From contig JAOTYM010000014.1 of NCBI GenBank assembly GCA_029861845.1, positions 1 through 51,885 of the forward strand: a stretch of DNA of 51,885 nucleotides, written 5' to 3'. The notes beneath the pieces are model-generated. The model made no database searches, was not told the DNA's origin, and worked only from the letters and a program-made list of their open reading frames with translations. Shown piece after piece: positions 9,371 through 17,880 of this stretch. Every line of letters starts with the position of its first letter. The stretch's first letter is position 1. Origin of the DNA: Gammaproteobacteria bacterium. GTDB lineage: Bacteria > Pseudomonadota > Gammaproteobacteria > Acidiferrobacterales > SPGG2. The translations under genes were made by a program, and so were the position numbers.

Positions 9371-9404
9371 CGTGCTCCGGCGAAGTGAGCTTTGCTGGAG
9401 CACG
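9371..9404 (+). terminator. Intercistronic stem-loop between tctC and tctB
   Basis: Arms CGTGCTCCGGCGAA (9371-9384) and TTTGCTGGAGCACG (9391-9404) pair over 14 base pairs (two G-U pairs) around a 6-base loop. No T-run follows, so it is more likely an attenuating or 3'-end-protecting hairpin than a full terminator. Its place, just after the binding-protein gene, fits the usual need for more binding protein than membrane subunits. The GTG at 9385 falls in the loop, which argues against it as the tctB start. Confidence 0.6.
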
Positions 9405-9423
9405 TTATCGATTGGACCCTGCC

Positions 9424-9969
9424 ATGAAAAAACTAACCCCTAGCCAATGGCTAGAAGTGGCATTCTGGCTCACGTTTGCCGGTCTCGCCTACGTGTTTAG
9501 TTTTAATTTCTCCCGCGACATCGAAATGTACAAGTTCGGCGCCGCCGGTTGGCCCCGGGTAATCATCTTCTTGATCATTGCCGCCGCACTAGGCCAACTC
9601 ATTCAGTTGCTTCTTGGCCGTGGGGTCGACGCGCGCGCGGTCGGGACCGATACCAAAATTAGTACCGTCGATGTGGCGGGTCAGCACGATACGGCTTCCA
9701 TGATCCGGATGGGGCTGACATTCGTGTTGCCAGTGGTCTATGCGAGTCTGCTCAATTACACGGGCTATTATTTTACGACGCCATTCTTTCTTGCCGGCTA
9801 TCTATACCTTATCGGTGAACGCCGCGCGAAATGGCTAGTAGTCGTCCCATGCGTGATCTGGGTGGTTCTGACTATTTTGTTTACGCGCTTTTTGTACGTT
9901 GGCCTGCCGGTCGGCTATTGGCCTGGCTTTTATGATTTCAGCAACTGGCTGATCGTGTTGATCCGCTAG
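9424..9969 (+). CDS. tctB: Tripartite tricarboxylate transporter, small membrane subunit
   Basis: Small integral membrane component of the TTT transporter, 181 residues from the ATG at 9424. The first segment, WLEVAFWLTFAGLAYVFSFNF, and the next, VIIFLIIAAALGQLIQLLL, are clear helices. Two or three more follow after a polar stretch (residues about 75-90), ending in WPGFYDFSNWLIVLIR. TctB proteins are poorly conserved, so the call rests mainly on length, four-helix-like topology and position between tctC and tctA. An upstream in-frame GTG at 9385 lies in the loop of the stem-loop and is not favoured. No strong ribosome-binding site is visible. Confidence 0.85.
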   Translation: MKKLTPSQWLEVAFWLTFAGLAYVFSFNFSRDIEMYKFGAAGWPRVIIFLIIAAALGQLIQLLLGRGVDARAVGTDTKISTVDVAGQHDTASMIRMGLTFVLPVVYASLLNYTGYYFTTPFFLAGYLYLIGERRAKWLVVVPCVIWVVLTILFTRFLYVGLPVGYWPGFYDFSNWLIVLIR

Positions 9970-9989
9970 CGAGCATCGGAGAAGAATAA

Positions 9990-11492
9990 ATGCTGGAACA
10001 GTTGGCAGGCGGGGCATTAACGCTCTTTAGCGATCCCTTGAGCATCGGCATATTCTTTGCCGGACTGATTGGCGGCATGTTGTTTGGCGCGATTCCGGGC
10101 GTGAATATGCTTACTTTGGGGGCTATCTTTCTGCCGTTTTCAGGTATCCTCAGCGCATCCGACGCGATTATGTTTTACTCCGTACTCTATTGTTCGGGTA
10201 CCTACGGGGGTGCGGTCACTGCGATCCTGTTCAATATACCCGGTTCACCCGAAAACGCGCCGACCGCCTTCGACGGTTACCCGATGACGCAGCAAGGCCA
10301 GGCCGGTAAGGCCATTGGTGCCGCCGTGCTGTGTTCATCATTGGGTGGGACCTGTTCCGTGTTCATCATGATCGCATTTACGCCGCTTTTGGCCGATTGG
10401 GCGATTAGGGCATTCGGTCCGCCGGAGATATTTGCGCTCGTGTTTCTCGGTATTTCGGTGGCATCGTCGGTAGGGGCGCGGACGTTGTGGAAGGGGTGGT
10501 TGTCGGTATTACTCGGCCTCATGGTTGCCACCGTCGGGCTTGACCCGGTTGCCGGCATCGAGCGCTACGAGTTTGGTTTTGTTTATTTGCTCGCCGGCAT
10601 CCATTTCATTCCGCTGATCCTCGGTTTCTTTGCAGTATCCGAGGTGTTTGTGCAGGCCGAAAGGCGTGTGGTCGGTATCTATCGGATGCATGCCGTCAGT
10701 GCCAAGTTGCCTAGCCTGCTCGAGTTTTGGCGCCTTAAGATTGCAGTTATACGATCGGTGTTATTGGGGTTTTTCGCCGGCATCCTGCCCGGTATCGGCG
10801 CTACCTTGGCCGCGTTCTTGAGCTATAACGAGGCGGTGCGCTGGTCGAGAACCCCGGAGAAGTTTGGCACCGGCCGGCTAGAGGGCGTGGTCGCATCGGA
10901 GACCGCCAACAATGCCGCCACCGGTGCCGCCATGATTCCGCTGCTGGCGCTTGGTCTTCCCGGTGGGGCGCTCACCGCCATGATGATTGGCGTGTTCCAG
11001 ATGCACGATATGGAACCGGGACCTTTGGTGTTTATCAACAGTTCGGAGCTGGTGTTTGTGGTGTTCGCGGCCATGTTTTTCGCTAATATCGCCATCTTCG
11101 TGCTTGGCTATCTTGAGGTAAAAACCGTTACCCAGTTGCTGCGCATACCGTTCCAGTTCCTGGCCCCGGCGATTTTGTTGTTGTCGACGATCGGTGCCTA
11201 CGCCGTGCGCGGCCTCGCCACCGATGTGTTGGTGATGTTCGCGGCTGGCATTATTGCTTTTTTCTTGCGACGTTCTGGCTATTCGGTCGCTGGTATCGTC
11301 CTCGGTGTGATTCTTGGAAGGCTCGGCGAGCAAAACTTTGCCCAGGCGATGCAGATATTGAGTTACGATATGGGCGCGTTTATCAGTCGGCCGATCGTCG
11401 CCTTGCTAATTGGCGCTGGTGTGCTGACGATTGCGATTAATGTCTACCGCGCCTTAAAGGGTACGCGCCGCGGTCTTGGGGTGAAGGATTGA
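9990..11492 (+). CDS. tctA: Tripartite tricarboxylate transporter, large permease subunit
   Basis: Main permease of the TTT system, 500 residues with about ten to twelve membrane segments. The family signatures are visible: GAIPGVNMLTLGAIFLPF near residue 33, the GTYGGAVTAILFNIPGSP-type loop near residue 70 (key residues GGA and NIPG), and the second copy LPGIGATLAAFLSYNEA followed by NNAATGAAMIPLLALGLPG. Two inverted halves with P-G-G loops are typical. It starts 20 bases after tctB, preceded by GGAGAAGAA, and is followed after 6 bases by the PLP dehydratase gene, so transport and metabolism are in one operon. Confidence 0.95.
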   Translation: MLEQLAGGALTLFSDPLSIGIFFAGLIGGMLFGAIPGVNMLTLGAIFLPFSGILSASDAIMFYSVLYCSGTYGGAVTAILFNIPGSPENAPTAFDGYPMTQQGQAGKAIGAAVLCSSLGGTCSVFIMIAFTPLLADWAIRAFGPPEIFALVFLGISVASSVGARTLWKGWLSVLLGLMVATVGLDPVAGIERYEFGFVYLLAGIHFIPLILGFFAVSEVFVQAERRVVGIYRMHAVSAKLPSLLEFWRLKIAVIRSVLLGFFAGILPGIGATLAAFLSYNEAVRWSRTPEKFGTGRLEGVVASETANNAATGAAMIPLLALGLPGGALTAMMIGVFQMHDMEPGPLVFINSSELVFVVFAAMFFANIAIFVLGYLEVKTVTQLLRIPFQFLAPAILLLSTIGAYAVRGLATDVLVMFAAGIIAFFLRRSGYSVAGIVLGVILGRLGEQNFAQAMQILSYDMGAFISRPIVALLIGAGVLTIAINVYRALKGTRRGLGVKD

Positions 11493-11498
11493 TCGGAT

Positions 11499-12515
11499 AT
11501 GGCCCCTGGAACTACTTCCAGCATTGATGTGCAGCCAGCAGCGCCGAGCTTCGCCGATGTGCTCGATGCGGCGCATCGTATCCGCGATCAGGCGGTCGTG
11601 ACCCCGCTGCTCGAATCCCCGGCCCTGAGTGCGCAAGTCGGCGGGCGACTCTTGGTCAAGCCTGAGGTGTTACAACGTACGGGCGCATTTAAGTTTCGTG
11701 GTGCCTACAACCGACTGTCGCGACTCGACCAGGCGGCACGAAAGCGCGGGGTGGTGGCGTTTTCCTCGGGTAATCATGGCCAGGGTATAGCGGCGGCGGC
11801 GCAGATACTGGGCATCCCGGCCGTCATCGTCATGCCGGCCGACGCGCCGGCGATCAAGCAGGCTAATACACAGGCCTATGGCGCCGAAGTGCGCCTGTAT
11901 GACCGCTATCGCGAAGACCGGGAGGTGTTGGCGCAACAGATTGCCAATGAGCGCGATGCCACCCTCGACCGGTCCTACGAGGATCCCTATATCATCGCCG
12001 GTCAGGGAACCATCGGTCTGGAAATCACCGATCGTGCGACCGAGCTTGGCCTAATCTTGGATACCGTGCTGGTGCCCTGCGGCGGCGGCGGTCTGATCGC
12101 CGGGTGCGCGATCGCGTTGGCGGAAAAAACCCCAGCGACAGATGTGTATGCGGTAGAACCGGCCGGTTTTGACGATACGGCGCGGTCGCTGGCAAGCGGA
12201 CAGCGCGAACATAATGATGGGGAAACAAAGTCGATATGCGATGCGCTACTAGTCCCCACCCCCGGTGAATTGGCGCTCAGTATTAACGCCCGCTTACTCA
12301 AGGGTGCGCTCGTTGTCAGTGACAATGACGTGAGAGCAGCCATGGTGGCGGCATTTCATCATTTCAAGTTGGTGGTGGAACCAGGTGGCGCGGTTGCGTT
12401 GGCGGCGGCGCTAAGCGGCAAACTCGATTGTCGTGGTAAGAATGTAGTTGTCGTATGTTCGGGTGGTAACGTTGATCCGATGTTGTTCTGCGATGTATTG
12501 CGCAGTAACGATTAA
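11499..12515 (+). CDS. Threonine/serine dehydratase-family PLP enzyme
   Basis: Fold-type II PLP enzyme, 338 residues, catalysing alpha,beta-elimination of a hydroxy- or otherwise substituted amino acid. Lys65 in TGAFKFRGAYN forms the Schiff base, SSGNHGQG contacts the carboxylate, and PCGGGGLIAG binds the cofactor phosphate. There is no C-terminal ACT domain, so it is of the catabolic TdcB type or of the 3-hydroxyaspartate ammonia-lyase/EutB type. The family normally has Ser before the PLP-lysine segment (SFKxRG); here it is Ala (AFKFRG). It lies 6 bases after tctA and before the SauS-like gene. If it works in the same pathway, its product would be a 2-oxo acid. The exact substrate is not known. 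Confidence 0.8.
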   Translation: MAPGTTSSIDVQPAAPSFADVLDAAHRIRDQAVVTPLLESPALSAQVGGRLLVKPEVLQRTGAFKFRGAYNRLSRLDQAARKRGVVAFSSGNHGQGIAAAAQILGIPAVIVMPADAPAIKQANTQAYGAEVRLYDRYREDREVLAQQIANERDATLDRSYEDPYIIAGQGTIGLEITDRATELGLILDTVLVPCGGGGLIAGCAIALAEKTPATDVYAVEPAGFDDTARSLASGQREHNDGETKSICDALLVPTPGELALSINARLLKGALVVSDNDVRAAMVAAFHHFKLVVEPGGAVALAAALSGKLDCRGKNVVVVCSGGNVDPMLFCDVLRSND

Positions 12516-12560
12516 TACGTTTGATTATGGTTTTGATAGATGGGCAAACAAGGTGAAGCG

Positions 12561-13967
12561 ATGTCCACCGGAACGCCGGAAGTGCAAGCGGTAAACGGGC
12601 TTGTAGCACGAGCACGGGCCGCCCTATCGGCGTTTGCCCACGCTACGCAAGCACGCACCGATGAAGCGGTTACTGCGATAGCGTGGTCACTCTATAAGCC
12701 AGAACACGCCAAGGAACTTGCCGAATCGGCCGTACACGATACTGGACTCGGTAACGTCGCCGATAAGATCATCAAGAATCAACGCAAGACCTTTGGTACC
12801 TTGCGTGACCTATTGCGGGTTAAGACCGTGGGTGTGATTGAAGAAGACAAGACCCATGGCATCATCAAATACGCCAAACCTGTGGGCGTCGTCGCGGCGG
12901 TGACGCCGTCTACCAATCCGGCGGCCACGCCAGTCAATAAGGCGATGATGGCGATCAAGGGGCGTAACGCGATTATTATCGCGCCGTCGCCGGCAGGTTG
13001 GACGACCACCGCGCGCGCGGTTGCGCTTATGCGCTCGGCGCTGGAAGCCATTGGATTGCCGCCGGATCTGGTACAGGTGTTACCGGCACCGGTTAACAAG
13101 GCGTTGACCAATGCGTTGATGCAGGCCTGTGATTTGGTGGTCACGACGGGTTCGCAAAACAACGTCCGTAACTCTTACCGCAGTGGCACACCGGCAATCG
13201 GTGTCGGCACTGGCAATGTACCCGTCATTATCGATAGCAGTGCCGATCTCAAAGACGCGGCCGAGAAAATCTGTGCGTCAAAGATCTTCGACAACGCTAC
13301 ATCGTGCTCGTCTGAGAATTCCATTGTCATTTTAGACGACATCTACCGGGAGGCGGTCTCGGCGCTAGAGACCGTCGGTGGCTATCTTGCCGACGCCAAA
13401 GAAAAGAAAGCGATCGAAAACACGCTATGGATTGATGGGCGCTTGAATCGCAAGGTGATTGCCAAGGATGCGGCGGTGCTCGCGCGTGAAGTGGGATTGC
13501 CAGACGCTGCGCACAAATCACGTTTCTTTATGGTCGAAGAGACCGGTGTCGGTCCGAAACACCCGTTCTCTGACGAAAAGCTTTCGCTGGTGCTGACGGT
13601 CTATCGTGCTCGTGATTTCGAAGAAGCCGCCGCGCAGGTCCAGGCAATCCTCGACTATGTCGGTAGAGGGCATTCTTGCGGCATTCATACGCAGCATATG
13701 GATCACGCCCGTTATCTCGCTGAGGAGATCGACGTCGTTCGAGTGTTGGTAAACCAAGCCCATACATTCGGTAACGGTGGCGGATTCAATAGCGGTCTTA
13801 ACTTTACCCTCAGTATGGGATGCGGTACTTGGGGCGGTAATAGCATCAGCGAGAATCTCAACTATCGACACTTCATCAACATTACCCATCTCTCGACTGT
13901 AATCGCCGAAGACAAGCCGACCGAGGAAGAGCTATTTGGCGACTACTGGTCGCGCTATGGGAAGTAA
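12561..13967 (+). CDS. sauS: CoA-acylating aldehyde dehydrogenase, SauS-like (sulfoacetaldehyde dehydrogenase type)
   Basis: NAD(P)-dependent acylating aldehyde dehydrogenase, interconverting an aldehyde plus CoA with an acyl-CoA. The start is the ATG at 12561, preceded by AAGGTGAA, rather than the one at 12540 (468 residues). The catalytic cysteine is Cys249 in DNATSCSSENS. The nucleotide-binding region is VGVVAAVTPSTNPAATPVNK and the second glycine-rich motif is GTPAIGVGTGNVPV. The C-terminus (FGNGGGFNSG..FTLSMGCGTWG) is typical of the group that contains SauS and SucD of Clostridium kluyveri. SauS acts on sulfoacetaldehyde/sulfoacetyl-CoA, and the sulfonate genes elsewhere in this window favour a sulfonate aldehyde. 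Succinate- or malonate-semialdehyde remain possible. Confidence 0.75.
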   Translation: MSTGTPEVQAVNGLVARARAALSAFAHATQARTDEAVTAIAWSLYKPEHAKELAESAVHDTGLGNVADKIIKNQRKTFGTLRDLLRVKTVGVIEEDKTHGIIKYAKPVGVVAAVTPSTNPAATPVNKAMMAIKGRNAIIIAPSPAGWTTTARAVALMRSALEAIGLPPDLVQVLPAPVNKALTNALMQACDLVVTTGSQNNVRNSYRSGTPAIGVGTGNVPVIIDSSADLKDAAEKICASKIFDNATSCSSENSIVILDDIYREAVSALETVGGYLADAKEKKAIENTLWIDGRLNRKVIAKDAAVLAREVGLPDAAHKSRFFMVEETGVGPKHPFSDEKLSLVLTVYRARDFEEAAAQVQAILDYVGRGHSCGIHTQHMDHARYLAEEIDVVRVLVNQAHTFGNGGGFNSGLNFTLSMGCGTWGGNSISENLNYRHFINITHLSTVIAEDKPTEEELFGDYWSRYGK

Positions 13968-13989
13968 ACCCGCCCTCCGAGATTAGTCC

Positions 13990-15129
13990 ATGAACTTCGA
14001 GGAACACGCCGCCAAGCCATTGCTCGTGGCGGCGGGCGTCAAAGTGCCGCGCAGCCTGCTGGCCACAACCCCGGAAGCGGCGGCGCAGGCAGCGACCGAA
14101 CTCGGACCAGTCGTGGTTAAGGCGCAAGTACCGACCGGTAAACGCGGTAAGGCCGGCGGTATCAAAACCGCTGATGATGCCGATTGCGCCCGCACCGCGG
14201 CTTCGGAAATCCTTGGTATGCGAATCGGCGAACACACGGTGGAGCGCGTGTTGGTCGAACAACGCGCAACTATTGTGCGCGAGTATTATGCCGCTGTTGT
14301 CAACGATCCGGCGAGTAAGAATCCGCTAGTGATGTTTTCCATAGAAGGCGGTATGGACATCGAAGAAGTGGCCGCCACCAAGCCCGATCGACTGCGGCAA
14401 TTGCCGGTGGACATTAGACAAGGACTCGATCATGCCAACGCGCTGCAGATGTTGGCGGGCCTGGGGCTTGATGGCACCGATGCGGTGGCGGATCTGTTGG
14501 TCAAGCTTTACCAGGCCTACAGTACCAACGATGCCGAGTTGGTCGAGATCAATCCGCTTGCGGTGATCGAGGACGGTAAGCTCGTGGCGCTGGACTGTAA
14601 GTTTGTGCTCGATGATTCGGGGATCAAACGCCAACCAGATATCAGTCTATCGGGGGCCCCCGAAAAACTCACTGGCCTGGAAGCAAGGGGACAGGCATTG
14701 GGTCTCAAGTATGTCGAACTCGATGGCGACATCGGTGTGCTTGCAAATGGCGCTGGGCTCACCATGACCACTATGGATGTCATCAGTCATCATGGTGGCG
14801 CACCTGCCAACTTTCTAGAGATCGGCGGCGAGGCATACACCAAGGCCAAACCGGCATTGGAACTGTTGCTGGATAACCCACGAATCAAAAGTCTGGTGGT
14901 TAACTTCTGTGGCGCCTTTGCCCGCACCGATGTAATGACCGAAGGTGTGATCAATGCTTGGCAGGAACTCGAACCGACCTTGCCCGTGTTCTTTAGTGTG
15001 CACGGTACCGGTGCCAAGGAAGCCAGGGCCCTGCTCAAGGAGCGCATGGACATCGTTCCCTACGCCACTATGGACGAAGCCATTATCGCTGCCATTGATG
15101 CCGCCGGCCGCCGGAGGTCGGCGCCATGA
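13990..15129 (+). CDS. ADP-forming acyl-CoA ligase, beta (ATP-grasp) subunit, SucC-like
   Basis: SucC-like subunit of an ADP-forming CoA ligase, 379 residues. The N-terminal ATP-grasp domain starts MNFEEHAAKPLLVAAGVKVP and includes VVVKAQVPTGKRGKAGG. The EINPLAVIEDG motif supplies metal ligands. The CoA-ligase domain begins near residue 245 (LDGDIGVLANGAGLTMTTMD), followed by NFLEIGGEA. It overlaps the alpha-subunit gene by 4 bases, so the two are made together. In genuine succinyl-CoA synthetase these genes sit with sucAB; here they follow a TTT transporter and a SauS-like enzyme. That places it with malate-CoA ligase (MtkA) or the sulfoacetate-CoA ligase (SauC) type. Substrate not resolved by sequence alone. 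Confidence 0.85.
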   Translation: MNFEEHAAKPLLVAAGVKVPRSLLATTPEAAAQAATELGPVVVKAQVPTGKRGKAGGIKTADDADCARTAASEILGMRIGEHTVERVLVEQRATIVREYYAAVVNDPASKNPLVMFSIEGGMDIEEVAATKPDRLRQLPVDIRQGLDHANALQMLAGLGLDGTDAVADLLVKLYQAYSTNDAELVEINPLAVIEDGKLVALDCKFVLDDSGIKRQPDISLSGAPEKLTGLEARGQALGLKYVELDGDIGVLANGAGLTMTTMDVISHHGGAPANFLEIGGEAYTKAKPALELLLDNPRIKSLVVNFCGAFARTDVMTEGVINAWQELEPTLPVFFSVHGTGAKEARALLKERMDIVPYATMDEAIIAAIDAAGRRRSAP

Positions 15130-15995
15130 TTGTGCGGGGTGAGGAGCGCATTATCGTTCAAGGCATTACCGGCAAACAGGGGACGTTTTGGAGCGGGCGT
15201 ATGCGCGAGTATGGCAGTCGCGTCGTCGGTGGTGTTAATCCCAAGAAGGCTGGCACCACCCACTGCGGCGTACCGGTATTTGCCAGCGCGAAGGAAGCCA
15301 TGAGTGCCGGCGGTTTCGAGGTGTCGGTGCTCTTTATCCCACCGCTGGGTGTTCGCGCCGCCGCACTTGATGCGATTGAGGCGGGCTGCAAAAAGTTGGT
15401 GATTCTCACTGAGCATATTCCAGTTCAAGATGTGATGTACTTTTTGTCCGCCGCCCGCGCCAACGGTGCGCGGGTAGTGGGACCGAATACAGCCGGTCTC
15501 GTTACCCCCGGTGAGTGCTTCGCTGGTTTTATGCCGGCGTTCGAGAGCGATATTTTTACACCGGGTAGTATCGGCGTGATTTCGCGAAGCGGATCTTTGG
15601 GTACGCTGATTTGTTTGAATCTAGTGCAGCAGGGATTCGGCGAGTCTGCGTTTATCGGTATCGGCGGCGATCCTATTATCGGTACTACTATCCGCGATGC
15701 GCTCATTACTTTAGACGAAGACGCGAAAACCGATGCTGTCGTTATTGTTGGTGAAATAGGTGGGGCCATGGAGGAAGAAGCGGCAGAGTACGCGGCCAGC
15801 ATGAAAAAACCGGTGGCCGCGTTTATTGCTGGCAGCTCTTCACCAGCCGGCAAGAAAATGGGTCATGCCGGCGCTATTGTTATGGGTAATAAGGGTACCC
15901 ACGACTGCAAACGCAAGGCGCTTGAAAAAGCCGGTGTACAGGTACTGGCGACGCCTTCCGACGTGGGCCGCGCCATTGCGCAAGCACTAGCTTGA
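15126..15995 (+). CDS. ADP-forming acyl-CoA ligase, alpha (CoA-binding) subunit, SucD-like
   Basis: SucD-like subunit, 289 residues. The Rossmann CoA-binding segment is [18 protein letters not shown], with [10 protein letters not shown] after it. The phosphohistidine is His247 in [10 protein letters not shown], and the preceding SRSGSLG contributes to the second power-helix site. With the gene before it, it forms a complete heteromeric ligase: acid + CoA + ATP to acyl-CoA, or the reverse with ATP gain if the SauS-like enzyme works oxidatively. Its last 9 bases overlap the end of the convergent enolase-superfamily gene. It closes the operon that begins with tctC. Confidence 0.85.
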   Translation: MIVRGEERIIVQGITGKQGTFWSGRMREYGSRVVGGVNPKKAGTTHCGVPVFASAKEAMSAGGFEVSVLFIPPLGVRAAALDAIEAGCKKLVILTEHIPVQDVMYFLSAARANGARVVGPNTAGLVTPGECFAGFMPAFESDIFTPGSIGVISRSGSLGTLICLNLVQQGFGESAFIGIGGDPIIGTTIRDALITLDEDAKTDAVVIVGEIGGAMEEEAAEYAASMKKPVAAFIAGSSSPAGKKMGHAGAIVMGNKGTHDCKRKALEKAGVQVLATPSDVGRAIAQALA

Positions 15996-17066
15996 TGACG
16001 GAAAGCACCGTGTGGCTTGGCTGTATCGTGCCACTACCTCTTGGTTTAGCGCCGGTCGATAATTCGATTCGAGCTTGATCGCATTGCCTTCGACTACCAA
16101 CGGCTTGCGTAGGAGTGAATCGGTGGTCTTGAGAAAGCCATTCATTTCGCCCGCATTGGTGATGTGTCCGGGCACCATGCAGGCCTCCATCCAGCAGCCG
16201 ACATCACAGGCCACACCATTGCCGAGTACCGGCTCCATACCGCGATCGCGAATATGTGCGAGTACATTCGCCAAGCGTGCGAGCCCGCCGGCTTTCATGA
16301 GCTTAAACTTGATGTAGCTGGCGACACCAAGATCGGCCGCCTTGTCTATATCGGTGATATCGTAGATGGACTCGTCTAACATCAGCGGCACGGTGGAGAC
16401 TTTAACCACCGATTGTGCGGCCTCCCAGTCACCAGCGGCACAGCTCTGCTCCAGCAATTCAATGCCATTGGGATCCAGGGCGGTTGCGAAGCGACACGCA
16501 TCGGCGCGATCGTAACCCTGGTTCGCGTCTAAGCGTATGCGGGCGCGACCGGCCACCAATTGTTGTATCACTTGAACCCGCGCTAGATCTGCGTCGACAT
16601 CAAAACCGACTTTCACCTTGAGTGTGGTGTAACCGTCGGCTATTAGGGCATCTATGTCGGGCGCCAGCGTGTCGATGTCTTGCTCGTGTACCAGCGCCAG
16701 TAGTGGCACGGCGACGGACTGCTCGGTACGTAGATGCGGGCTTTTTTCAAGCATCTCGATGGCGGTGACGAGGGCGGTAGTTGTAAACGGTGCCACTCGG
16801 CTCGATTGCGCAATAATAGATTTGGCGGCCTCTAATGGTTGGTTCACGATTTCGGCCGCCAAACCCAAAGCCAGTGTCCAACATTGCTCTACTGTCTCAT
16901 CGGTATAACCGGTGAGTAGCGTGGCCTCACCAAGTCCGACCTGTCCTTGGTCGTCTTGCATGTCTACCAACAACGTATCGAAGTGACGGATCTCTGCCAG
17001 CGAGAGTCTATACGGTACCTTCAAGGGTAGCTTGAGGCGGTGAAGGGTAATGCGCTCGATCAACAC
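15987..17066 (-). CDS. Enolase-superfamily enzyme, muconate lactonizing (MLE) subgroup
   Basis: 359 residues, a metal-dependent enzyme that abstracts the proton alpha to a carboxylate. The catalytic K-x-K pair is Lys150/Lys152 in TTLKVKVGF. Metal ligands are Asp180 (LDANQGY), Glu206 (LLEQSC) and Asp231 (MLDESIYD). Lys255 in KFKLMKAGG is the opposite-face base. The N-terminal capping domain is complete. Members of this group include cycloisomerases, racemases, dipeptide epimerases and hydroxyproline dehydratases; the specificity loop does not let me choose. It starts at a GTG with no clear ribosome-binding site. It lies 19 bases downstream of the HAD gene on the same strand and overlaps the SucD-like gene tail to tail. 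Confidence 0.85.
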   Translation of the reverse strand: MLIERITLHRLKLPLKVPYRLSLAEIRHFDTLLVDMQDDQGQVGLGEATLLTGYTDETVEQCWTLALGLAAEIVNQPLEAAKSIIAQSSRVAPFTTTALVTAIEMLEKSPHLRTEQSVAVPLLALVHEQDIDTLAPDIDALIADGYTTLKVKVGFDVDADLARVQVIQQLVAGRARIRLDANQGYDRADACRFATALDPNGIELLEQSCAAGDWEAAQSVVKVSTVPLMLDESIYDITDIDKAADLGVASYIKFKLMKAGGLARLANVLAHIRDRGMEPVLGNGVACDVGCWMEACMVPGHITNAGEMNGFLKTTDSLLRKPLVVEGNAIKLESNYRPALNQEVVARYSQATRCFPSSS

Positions 17067-17085
17067 AACGGCGTGAGTGCGCTAA

Positions 17086-17781
17086 CTACAACAGCGCGTC
17101 AACAAGTTCGCCAAAATCTTTAACGGTAACATTCGGTTGATACGGCGTGTCCTCGAAAGGCAGCCCATAACGGTTGACAAAGGCGCCACAATTGCCACAC
17201 ATACGCGCACCCATAACATCGAATGAGTTCGACGACACCATTGTGATCTCTTCCACCCCCATGCCCAGAATGCGCGCCGCCCCGCGATAGACCGATGGGT
17301 GTGGTTTGAATGCGCCAAACGTATCCACGGAAATGACGGCGTCGAAGTCATACTTGATGCGGTTGGCAACCAGGTGGCCGAGAAATGAGGCGTTGCCGTT
17401 GGAAAGCGCCACCAGTTTGAAACGCGAAGCGAGACGTGGCAATGCTGGCAACACGTCTGGGAAAGGTTTTAGTTCTTGCCACGCCTGCATAAAGCTATCG
17501 ACTTCGGCTTTTGACGCCTGCAGGTTGCTGAGGCCCAATACGTATACGAACGCACGTCGCGCCGTCTCTAAATAACCGCTATGACCGAGCATCACCAATG
17601 AGTCCTGATATTGTTCGATGCGCTGCCGATAGCGCCAGCGTTGCCAGAACTGCTCAGCGTTGACAGCAGACCCCTTCTGCTCTAAGAATCTGCCGATATA
17701 CGGCGTCAAACTACCGCCGAGGTCCAGTACAGTACCGAACAGATCGAAGGTTAGGGCGCGGGTATTCGCGAGCTGGGCCAT
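17086..17781 (-). CDS. HAD-superfamily hydrolase, type II haloacid dehalogenase-like
   Basis: 231 residues. HAD motif I is FDLFGTVLD with nucleophile Asp13, motif II is ALSNGN, motif III includes the lysine of FGAFKPHPSVY, and motif IV is MVSSNSFDVMGAR. The VSSNxxDxxGA form of motif IV and the FGTVxD form of motif I are those of L-2-haloacid dehalogenases rather than phosphatases. Fully dedicated dehalogenases carry further active-site residues (Arg, Asn, aromatic cradle) that I cannot confirm by eye, so a generic small-molecule hydrolase is possible. It heads a two-gene minus-strand unit with the enolase-superfamily gene and diverges from the amidase gene. Confidence 0.8.
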   Translation of the reverse strand: MAQLANTRALTFDLFGTVLDLGGSLTPYIGRFLEQKGSAVNAEQFWQRWRYRQRIEQYQDSLVMLGHSGYLETARRAFVYVLGLSNLQASKAEVDSFMQAWQELKPFPDVLPALPRLASRFKLVALSNGNASFLGHLVANRIKYDFDAVISVDTFGAFKPHPSVYRGAARILGMGVEEITMVSSNSFDVMGARMCGNCGAFVNRYGLPFEDTPYQPNVTVKDFGELVDALL

Positions 17782-17880
17782 AGTTTTTCTCGCCTAAGGG
17801 CCGAATTCTGGCGTTCGATTCTTACACGGCGAAATCTATCGTCGCAAGTGCTTGACAATGTCGCGATTATGCGATGACCT

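Noticed and set aside
13990-15995. SucC/SucD-like pair as the housekeeping succinyl-CoA synthetase
   Set aside because: They sit in a transporter operon with a SauS-like dehydrogenase and away from sucAB. The family allows malate- and sulfoacetate-CoA ligases, so I did not assign sucCD.
17852-17880. TTGACA upstream of the amidase gene as a -35 element
   Set aside because: No -10-like hexamer fits at 16-18 bases spacing, and the position would put the -10 on top of the start codon.
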